DNA from: an uncultured Candidatus Saccharibacteria bacterium | GTDB taxonomy: Bacteria; Patescibacteria; Saccharimonadia; Saccharimonadales; UBA1547 | Reading direction: 5' to 3' | Assembly (NCBI GenBank): GCA_946480535.1 | Contig: CAMLKA010000032.1 | Span: 1-11,552, forward strand | Length of the DNA stretch: 11,552 bases | Part shown: positions 7,310 through 11,552 of the stretch, in pieces | How positions within the stretch are numbered: position 1 is the first letter of the stretch | How the letters are laid out: each line of letters opens with the position of its first letter | Program-made: the position numbers and the translations under genes | Notes under the pieces: generated by a model | Database searches by the model: none | Told to the model about the DNA's origin: nothing | The model's input: the letters and a program-made list of their open reading frames with translations, nothing else

Positions 7310-7627
7310 CTACATACGAATTTCTGCGTCTACACCAGCTGGAAGGCTGAGGTTTTGCAGGCTGTCGATAGTCTTTGGTGTTGCACCGGTAATGTCGATA
7401 AGACGCTTGTGTACACGCATTTCGAATGTTTCTCCACCCTTCTTGTAGACGTGTGGAGACTTCACAACGGTGAAAGTGCTGCGACGAGTTGGAAGTGGCA
7501 CTGGCCCCGCGATTGAAGCACCGGTACGAAGCGCGGTGTCAATGATTTGCTTTGCTGATTGGTCGATAACCTTGTGGTCGTATGCCTTAAGGCGAATACG
7601 AATACGTAGTCCTTCTTGTTCTGCCAT
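7310..7627 (-). CDS. rpsJ: 30S ribosomal protein S10, detached from the S10 operon
   Basis: S10 is a 30S head protein; as NusE it also takes part in transcription antitermination with NusB. The 105-residue product has [20 protein letters not shown] (residues 8-27), [20 protein letters not shown] (41-60), [12 protein letters not shown] and the closing [11 protein letters not shown], all canonical. The ATG is preceded by AAAGG about 10 nt upstream, inside a small dyad (AAGAAAGGTTTCTT). Normally rpsJ is the first gene of the S10 operon and runs into rplC. Here it ends at its own terminator and a plus-strand gene separates the two. It therefore has an independent promoter and leader. Confidence 0.98.
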   Translation of the reverse strand: MAEQEGLRIRIRLKAYDHKVIDQSAKQIIDTALRTGASIAGPVPLPTRRSTFTVVKSPHVYKKGGETFEMRVHKRLIDITGATPKTIDSLQNLSLPAGVDAEIRM

Positions 7628-7740
7628 ATGGAAGAAACCTTTCTTTGCTCGTAACGCTGAGCTGCGACTCCGTAACCTCTGCTCGAATCGTATCCGCTAG
7701 GGTTTACGTCTGACCGAGTTATCGGGGTAATTAATAATAC
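7628..7740 (-). promoter_or_regulatory. Structured 5' leader of rpsJ
   Basis: The roughly 110 nt before rpsJ can fold on the minus strand into several stems: CCGA-TAAC-TCGG (7726-7715), a GTAAACC/GGTTAC stem with one bulged A, a GCTC/GAGC hairpin, and a dyad AAGAAAGGTTTCTT around the Shine-Dalgarno sequence. It shares AGCAGAGG, CGGATAC and GTAAA with the rplC leader, but in a different order. Regulatory function is inferred from structure and context only. Confidence 0.4.
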
Positions 7741-7775
7741 TTCATAACTTTAACAGAAGTTCTACCTCTGCGCAA
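7734..7775 (-). promoter_or_regulatory. Candidate rpsJ promoter region
   Basis: Two options were seen on the minus strand. One is TTGCGC (7775-7770), 17 nt, then TAAAGT (7752-7747) with an extended TG before it. The other is TATTAT (7739-7734) with a poor -35. A dyad (CAGAGGT-AGA-ACTTCTG, one mismatch) at 7754-7770 fills the spacer of the first option and could be an operator. Neither promoter is strong by eye. Confidence 0.35.
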
Positions 7776-7776
7776 G

Positions 7777-7805
7777 TAGACTTTTTGGCAGTTTTATTGT
7801 ATTAT
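7777..7805 (+). promoter_or_regulatory. Promoter of the 96-residue membrane protein gene
   Basis: TAGACT (7777-7782), a 17-nt spacer and TATTAT (7800-7805) match a sigma70 promoter at 4/6 and 5/6 positions. A start near 7812 gives a leader of about 30 nt ending in AAAGGAACGCTA before the ATG at 7843. It lies back to back with the rpsJ promoter region. Confidence 0.5.
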
Positions 7806-7842
7806 AAGCATACACTTATTGGACTCTTCGAAAGGAACGCTA

Positions 7843-8133
7843 ATGAGTGAGAACCCGCCGCAGAAGCCGGCAGACATGAACGAGCGCTCAGAAACCCGAG
7901 GGGAAGCGACTGACCGGGATACGATCTTCAGTATCGTCCTCATCTTCGCCTTCATCGGTTTTCTCTTCGTAAGTGTGGTGTTCGTCGTCCCCGCACTTCT
8001 CGGCCCCGGCCCCATCGAGTTCCAAGTCAAGATTGCAGCGTGCGACCTCGATCGCGGCACGGTTGTCATCATCGACAAGAACGACTTCAACACCCAGGAG
8101 TACTCTCGAGACACCGAGAACTGCGCTCGATGA
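7843..8133 (+). CDS. Small single-pass membrane protein, unknown function
   Basis: The 96-residue product is not recognised. Residues 1-27 are polar and charged (MSENPPQKPADMNERSETRG). Residues 28-52 form one hydrophobic helix (IFSIVLIFAFIGFLFVSVVF then VVPALL). Residues 53-96 are polar, with two Cys (67 and 94) that could pair outside the cell. The frame is open from TTG 7819, but ATG 7843 has AAAGG 8 nt upstream and is preferred. The coding sequence looks GC-richer than its neighbours (for example the cggccccggcccc stretch near 8001, and ATC/GTC/CTC codons), which could mean a different origin. It ends with TGA followed by a strong terminator and is monocistronic. Confidence 0.75.
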   Translation: MSENPPQKPADMNERSETRGEATDRDTIFSIVLIFAFIGFLFVSVVFVVPALLGPGPIEFQVKIAACDLDRGTVVIIDKNDFNTQEYSRDTENCAR

Positions 8134-8157
8134 GCTCAGCAACCACACCCCATCAAT

Positions 8158-8215
8158 ACCCGCACTCCCGTCGAGGACCCTCAGTCCTCCGGGGCTGCGG
8201 GTCTTCGCTTTTTAT
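8158..8215 (+). terminator. Large multi-segment terminator
   Basis: ACCCGCA pairs with TGCGGGT (8196-8202). Inside, CCCG pairs with CGGG, and GAGGAC pairs with GTCCTC around a CCTCA loop. This gives a rod of about 17 GC-rich pairs with small internal loops, followed by CTTCGCTTTTT. It is placed 24 nt after the stop codon of the 96-residue gene. The minus strand lacks a T-run after the stem, so it should work only for the plus-strand gene. Confidence 0.8.
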
Positions 8216-8218
8216 AGG

Positions 8219-9115
8219 CTAGTAATCGCCGCCCGGAATATTCCAATACTGCTCTAGCGTTTTCACGCCCTTGGCCTGCATATCCTTTGCGACGTCAACT
8301 CCCACATAGCGATAGTGCCATTCTTCAGCTTTATACCCTGTAATTGACTCATAGCCGGCATAGTAGCGTTGAATAAATCCGTAATTGGCGGCATTTTGCT
8401 GGAACCATTGATACTGCGACGTTCCTCCAAAACAGTCTAACGTACAACCATTTGCCGCAACGTCAACGACAAATCCCGTCTGGTGCTCGCTATATCCGGC
8501 CCGAGCACTATAGGTATCGGCGCCAGCCGCGCCGCTAATAGAAACCCAGCGGTTGTACGTGGCAATCTGAGTATTGTATGAGCGGAAACTGCTTGTCACG
8601 TAAAATGGTTGCCCTGCAGTAGCAGCGGCGTCGTACATCTGGTTAAAGGCGCCCATCGCCTTAGCACTCAGCGTCGCACCATGAGAAGTGACAAGATCAC
8701 CCGGTACATACCCAAGTGGCTGCATACAGTTCTTTTTATTCACCACAACGTCAACAGAGACTGGGTTATTATGAGACGTTGATACATTACACGCCTTCGA
8801 GTCAGTAGCTGTATTCGATCCTGTTTTCGCCTGCTCGGCAGCTTTCTGCGCTGCTTCCTTTGCAGCTTGCTCCTGCCTTGCCTTTTCTTGCGCTGCCTGC
8901 TCGGCGAGCTTCATTTTTGTTTCTTCAGCCAGTTTCACTGCTTCATCGCGGGTCTGCTGCGTCTGCGCATTCGTATTCTTCACATAGGTATCGGTCGCAA
9001 GCGCATACCACGTCAACGAACCTGCAGTAATCATGGCCGCCAAAATAATACAAATAATAGAGTACAGATGGACCCTTACCCAACCTTTGAGTCCTCGAGA
9101 GTGTCGTTTCACCAT
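8219..9115 (-). CDS. Membrane-anchored D-Ala-D-Ala carboxypeptidase, M15B/VanY family
   Basis: The 298-residue product probably trims the terminal D-Ala of peptidoglycan stem peptides outside the membrane. It has a basic N-terminus and one membrane helix at about residues 15-38. An Ala/Glu/Gln/Lys-rich coiled-coil stalk spans about 50-97 (EAVKLAEETKMKLAEQAAQE region), followed by the peptidase domain at about 133-298. Zinc-peptidase motifs are complete: SSFRSY (175-180), the SEHQTGFVVD block with zinc ligands His211 and Asp218, and EEWHYRY with catalytic Glu264 and ligand His267. Four Cys (109, 130, 224, 228) could form disulfides. The ATG has no clear Shine-Dalgarno sequence and lies in an ATATATAT run, so initiation may be weak or leaderless. 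The gene is flanked by plus-strand genes on both sides. A role in remodelling the host wall instead of its own is possible but unproven. Confidence 0.9.
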   Translation of the reverse strand: MVKRHSRGLKGWVRVHLYSIICIILAAMITAGSLTWYALATDTYVKNTNAQTQQTRDEAVKLAEETKMKLAEQAAQEKARQEQAAKEAAQKAAEQAKTGSNTATDSKACNVSTSHNNPVSVDVVVNKKNCMQPLGYVPGDLVTSHGATLSAKAMGAFNQMYDAAATAGQPFYVTSSFRSYNTQIATYNRWVSISGAAGADTYSARAGYSEHQTGFVVDVAANGCTLDCFGGTSQYQWFQQNAANYGFIQRYYAGYESITGYKAEEWHYRYVGVDVAKDMQAKGVKTLEQYWNIPGGDY

Positions 9116-9138
9116 ATATATATCTTACTACATGCCTT

Positions 9139-9147
9139 TGGTATACT
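9139..9147 (+). promoter_or_regulatory. Extended -10 promoter of the TM2 gene
   Basis: TGGTATACT is a strong extended -10 element without an obvious -35. A start near 9154 leaves a leader of about 36 nt. The core GTATAC is palindromic, so the minus strand reads AAGTATACC and might serve the divergent carboxypeptidase gene; that half is weaker. Confidence 0.5.
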
Positions 9148-9189
9148 TGGGGCAGAAACCCACATTAATGATTGAAGGAGAGTACTTTC

Positions 9190-9522
9190 ATGCAAGACAC
9201 TAACCCAACGCCGCCAACCGAAACTCCGGCACCGACCAGCCCAGAGATGAGCCCTGCCCCAGGAGCAACACCTGTCGTTCCGCCAGTTCCTACGGCCACT
9301 GCCGACACGACAACACAAGTACCTGGCGCAAAGAACTTCCTCGTCGCCCTCCTTCTATCAATCTTCCTCGGTAACCTTGGTATCGATCGTTTCTACCTTG
9401 GACACATTGGCCTCGGTATTGCGAAGCTGCTTCTTTGTTGGCTTACCTTTGGTATCTGGTGGATTATTGACGTCATTCTTATTGCAACAAAGCACGTCAA
9501 AAACGTCACCTGGGAAAGTTAA
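9190..9522 (+). CDS. TM2-domain membrane protein with Pro-rich N-terminus
   Basis: The 110-residue product starts with a Pro/Thr/Ala-rich disordered region (residues 1-46, for example TPPTETPAPTSPEMSPAPG). The rest is a TM2 domain: GAKNFLVALLLSIFLGNLGI (first helix about 48-65), the DRFYLG motif (66-71), and a second hydrophobic segment with GIWWIIDVILIAT (88-100). TM2 proteins are small membrane proteins of poorly defined function. The start chosen is ATG 9190 with AAGGAG 9 nt upstream; an in-frame TTG at 9172 lies before that site and is rejected. The gene ends at a terminator shared with tuf. Confidence 0.9.
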   Translation: MQDTNPTPPTETPAPTSPEMSPAPGATPVVPPVPTATADTTTQVPGAKNFLVALLLSIFLGNLGIDRFYLGHIGLGIAKLLLCWLTFGIWWIIDVILIATKHVKNVTWES

Positions 9523-9535
9523 TCTTTCCTCCAAT

Positions 9536-9569
9536 AAAAAATACTCCCGATTGCTCGGGAGTATTTTTA
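9536..9569. terminator. Bidirectional terminator between the TM2 gene and tuf
   Basis: A perfect 14-bp stem (AAAAATACTCCCGA / TCGGGAGTATTTTT) with a TTGC loop, flanked by A and T runs. It gives a U-tract on either strand. It sits 14 nt after the TM2 gene stop and 17 nt after the tuf stop. Confidence 0.92.
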
Positions 9570-9585
9570 CGTTAATGTAGGAGAA

Positions 9586-10767
9586 CTACTTAACGATCTT
9601 GGTAACAACACCTGCACCAACAGTCTTACCACCTTCGCGGATTGCGAAGTTAAGACCTTGCTCCATAGCAATAGGAGCGAGCAGGGTAACCTTGAAGGTT
9701 ACGGTGTCACCAGGGATAACGAGTTCCTTATCAGCAGGAAGCTCAACTTCACCGGTAACGTCAGTTGTACGGAAGTAGAACTGTGGCTTGTAACCCTTAG
9801 AGAATGGAGTGTGGCGACCGCCTTCTTCCTTCTTAAGGATGTAAACTTCAGCTTCAAACTCGGTGTGTGGAGTAAGTGAGCCTGGCTTTACAATAACTTG
9901 ACCACGTTCGATTTGTTCGCGCTCAATACCACGAAGGAGGAGACCGGCGTTGTCACCAGCTTGTCCACGGTCGAGGTTCTTCTTGAAGGCTTCAATACCA
10001 GTAACGGTAGAAGTTTGAGTTGGGCGAATACCAACGATTTCAACTGGGTCGTTGATGTTGATGACACCAGTTTCGATACGTCCGGTAGCAACTGTACCAC
10101 GTCCCTTAATAGAGAAGACGTCTTCGATTGGCATAAGGAATGGCTTGTCAAGGTCGCGAGCTGGTTCTGGTACGTAGCTGTCAAGTGCAGCAACAAGTTC
10201 CATAATCGCGTCTTCAGCAGCAGCGTCACCTTCGAGGGCTTGTGTAGCAGAACCCTTGATGATTGGAGCGTCTTCGTCGTAACCGTTCTTAGCAAGAAGT
10301 TCACGGATGTCCATTTCAACGAGCTCTACGAGTTCAGGATCAGCGAGGTCCATCTTGTTGAGGAATACGAGGATCTTTGGCACACCAACTTGGTGAGCAA
10401 GAAGCACGTGTTCGCGAGTTTGTGGAAGTGGACCGTCGTTTGCAGCAACCACGAGGATAGCACCATCGATTTGTGCAGCACCGGTGATCATGTTCTTGAC
10501 GTAGTCAGCGTGTCCAGGCATGTCCACGTGAGCGTAGTGACGACTCTCTGATTCGTATTCTTGGTGTGATGTAGCAATGGTAATACCACGTGCTTTTTCT
10601 TCTGGTGCGTTGTCAATTTCGTCGTAGTTACGAGCCTTGTTAACATCGCTTGGAAGCCGCTTTGCAAGTACGTGAGTAATTGCAGCAGTAAGGCTGGTCT
10701 TACCGTGGTCAACGTGACCCATGGTACCAACGTTTACGTGAGGCTTGCTTCGGTCGAAATCTGCCAT
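9586..10767 (-). CDS. tuf: Elongation factor Tu
   Basis: EF-Tu is the GTPase that delivers aminoacyl-tRNA to the ribosomal A site. All three domains are present in 393 residues, the normal length. The GTPase domain has GHVDHGKT (17-24), RGITI in switch I, D-x-PGHADY in switch II with the catalytic His, and NKMD for guanine specificity. Domains 2 and 3 have [35 protein letters not shown] and the closing [12 protein letters not shown]. Against the E. coli consensus, RGITIN-T is RGITIA-T, DCPG is DMPG, TTL after GK is TSL, and the G5 SAL is SAT. The ATG has AAAGGAG about 10 nt upstream. Upstream sits a HEPN gene in place of the usual fusA, so tuf stands outside a str operon. Confidence 0.98.
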   Translation of the reverse strand: MADFDRSKPHVNVGTMGHVDHGKTSLTAAITHVLAKRLPSDVNKARNYDEIDNAPEEKARGITIATSHQEYESESRHYAHVDMPGHADYVKNMITGAAQIDGAILVVAANDGPLPQTREHVLLAHQVGVPKILVFLNKMDLADPELVELVEMDIRELLAKNGYDEDAPIIKGSATQALEGDAAAEDAIMELVAALDSYVPEPARDLDKPFLMPIEDVFSIKGRGTVATGRIETGVININDPVEIVGIRPTQTSTVTGIEAFKKNLDRGQAGDNAGLLLRGIEREQIERGQVIVKPGSLTPHTEFEAEVYILKKEEGGRHTPFSKGYKPQFYFRTTDVTGEVELPADKELVIPGDTVTFKVTLLAPIAMEQGLNFAIREGGKTVGAGVVTKIVK

Positions 10768-10832
10768 TTAGTTAGTTCTCCTTTAATAATTATTTTCGCA
10801 CAGGATAAAATACCCCACGGCGTATGAAATAT

Positions 10833-10861
10833 ATTATACAGTGTCAATCGCCTTCCGTAAA
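10833..10861 (-). promoter_or_regulatory. Promoter of tuf
   Basis: On the minus strand TTTACG (10861-10856), a 17-nt spacer and a perfect TATAAT (10838-10833) form the promoter. The start is predicted near 10825, giving a leader of about 58 nt. The -35 and most of the spacer lie inside the last codons of the upstream HEPN gene. No terminator was seen between the two genes, so read-through into tuf is also possible. Confidence 0.7.
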
Positions 10862-11323
10862 GAGTTCTATCCCTAAAAGTGACGTACCCTTCTTCGCGTC
10901 TAAAACATCGGCAATAACAATGTTAAGTGTCTGGTACGCCAAATAGACATACACATTCCTTACCTCTGCACCGTGCACAACAAGACAGCGCACCCTATAC
11001 CAGTACTCAAGAAGTGATTTCCAGTCACGCGGGTGCTTCACCTCACCCTTCCAATGTGGGGAGGCGTACGACAAAGGCTCGCGTTGCGTCAACTCCGACA
11101 AGTGATACATATGGGGCAGCAGCGATTCTGTCACGCAGGCGTTGTGAGTAAATAATGCCTCCCCCTTCTCGCGCAGCATATTGATTGCTTCACGATCATT
11201 TACCTTACGCGTTGCAACTCTGTACCACGAATTGAAAGCGGCGTAGAGCGCCATATAATACTGAACGTAGTCCACTTGCGCACGAGTAAACCATAGTCGA
11301 GCCTGACCCAAGTCATCGTTCAT
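10844..11323 (-). CDS. HEPN-like protein, candidate ribonuclease
   Basis: The 159-residue product is helical and carries WYRVRCLVVHG (108-118). This contains Arg112-X4-His117, the RX4-6H motif of HEPN domains, many of which are metal-independent RNases in toxin-antitoxin, Abi and CRISPR systems. The N-terminal helix QYYMALYAAFNSWYR (21-35) also fits the HEPN pattern. Start choice: the frame is open to 11494, but that part is the +1 shadow of the RadC-like gene. ATG 11323 gives MNDDLGQARLWF and overlaps the upstream stop within ATGAACGATGA. No Shine-Dalgarno sequence is seen, so translation probably depends on coupling to the upstream gene. Family-level naming is by motif and is moderately sure; RNase activity is inference. 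Confidence 0.72.
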   Translation of the reverse strand: MNDDLGQARLWFTRAQVDYVQYYMALYAAFNSWYRVATRKVNDREAINMLREKGEALFTHNACVTESLLPHMYHLSELTQREPLSYASPHWKGEVKHPRDWKSLLEYWYRVRCLVVHGAEVRNVYVYLAYQTLNIVIADVLDAKKGTSLLGIELFTEGD

Positions 11324-11552
11324 GGAGTCGGGTACCCAATTCGAATACAGCGAGCAATTGACATATCTTGGCTTCGCCAAGGCCTTTAATTTCTTGAAGC
11401 GTTCTATAAGAAACGTCACCGAGTGCCACCCTCTCGTGAACCTCCCGCGCAAGTCGAGCTCCAGAAATATTTGCCGACCCCGCACCAACAACAAGTTGGA
11501 TAAGCTCGAGTGTCGTAAGTTTCTCGATACCCAACCGTCTAACTTTCTCTCT
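11313..11552 (-). CDS. Stand-alone RadC-type HhH (UPF0758 N-terminal) domain protein, 5' end outside window
   Basis: Seventy-nine residues are visible, open to the right edge. They follow the RadC/UPF0758 N-terminal domain: REKVRRLG, then LTTLELIQLVVGAGSANISG (like the family's LSDAELLALLLGTGT), then LQEIKGLGEAKICQLLAVFELGTRL, a helix-hairpin-helix motif that usually binds nucleic acid. RadC proteins normally continue from this point into a C-terminal MPN/JAB-like metallo-domain with an HxHxx...D motif. Here the chain stops (TGA) directly after ELGTRLHER, and the HEPN gene follows with an 11-nt overlap. The true start lies beyond 11552; an in-frame TTG at 11534 is unlikely to be it, since conserved residues lie upstream. 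Confidence 0.75.
   Translation of the reverse strand, partial: REKVRRLGIEKLTTLELIQLVVGAGSANISGARLAREVHERVALGDVSYRTLQEIKGLGEAKICQLLAVFELGTRLHER

Noticed and set aside
8158..8215. The multi-part stem as a terminator for the carboxypeptidase gene on the minus strand
   Set aside because: After the stem the minus strand reads ATTGATGGGG with no T-run, so only the plus-strand direction is supported.
9898..10551. Plus-strand open frame of 217 codons antisense to tuf
   Set aside because: It lies wholly opposite a highly conserved gene, has low-complexity Ser/Val/Thr composition typical of antisense shadows, and no ribosome-binding site was noted.
10842..10847. Perfect TTGACA just upstream of the tuf TATAAT
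   Set aside because: Only 3 nt separate it from the -10, far too close. The bases also include the HEPN stop codon. TTTACG at 10861-10856 has correct 17-nt spacing.
11324..11494. N-terminal extension of the HEPN reading frame (start at 11494)
   Set aside because: This part is out of frame with the RadC-like HhH domain, which matches its family well over the same bases. The extension resembles no protein, so ATG 11323 is used.
1..11552. Reassigned UGA (Gly), as in some CPR lineages (Gracilibacteria/SR1)
   Set aside because: The r-protein glycines use GGN codons. UGA appears as a plausible stop at the ends of the RadC-like, HEPN and 96-residue genes, and no gene needs UGA read-through.
1..11552. 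CRISPR arrays, tRNA genes, insertion sequences or attachment sites
   Set aside because: No regularly spaced direct repeats, no cloverleaf-like segment and no transposase or terminal inverted repeats were seen by eye on either strand.

Overview
The window is a bacterial chromosomal segment dominated by the S10/spc ribosomal-protein cluster, read leftwards on the minus strand. Protein sequences are bacterial throughout: EF-Tu, the long zinc-free form of S14, and KOW-type L24. Several traits suggest Patescibacteria (CPR), most likely a Saccharibacteria (TM7) relative: a compact genome, Lys/Ala-rich tails, small membrane proteins and a VanY-like peptidase, with the standard genetic code. This placement rests on general resemblance, not on a search.

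Layout from the right edge, in the direction of minus-strand transcription: (1) 11552-10844 holds the 3' part of a gene for a stand-alone RadC-type helix-hairpin-helix (UPF0758 N-terminal) domain. It overlaps a 159-residue protein with a HEPN-type RX4H motif, a candidate ribonuclease. (2) 10861-9586 holds tuf (EF-Tu) with its own promoter, ending at a strong bidirectional terminator. No fusA or rpsG lies next to it. (3) 9522-7843 holds three genes on alternating strands: a Pro-rich TM2-domain membrane protein (+), a membrane-anchored M15/VanY-like carboxypeptidase (-), and a small single-pass membrane protein of unknown function (+). (4) 7746-7260 holds rpsJ (S10) alone, with a structured leader and a terminator. 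(5) 6914-7249 on the plus strand encodes a histone H1-like Lys/Ala-rich tail joined to one membrane helix, lying between rpsJ and rplC. (6) 6802 to 1 holds a good promoter, a structured leader RNA, then rplC-rplD-rplW-rplB-rpsS-rplV-rpsC-rplP-rpmC-rpsQ-rplN-rplX-rplE-rpsN-rpsH. The last gene runs off the left edge just before its end.

The 15-gene run is extremely tight. Of 14 junctions, six are TAATG (1-nt overlap) and six are TAANATG (1-nt gap), so the ribosome-binding sites lie inside the last codons of each upstream gene. The r-protein genes are thus one unit from rplC onward, while rpsJ and tuf are separate units divided by membrane-protein genes.

The observations most worth a second look are the RadC-HhH/HEPN pair, the rplC leader (an 11-bp long-range stem that competes with a local hairpin), the possible relation between the rplC and rpsJ leaders, and the membrane-tethered H1-like protein inside the split S10 operon.
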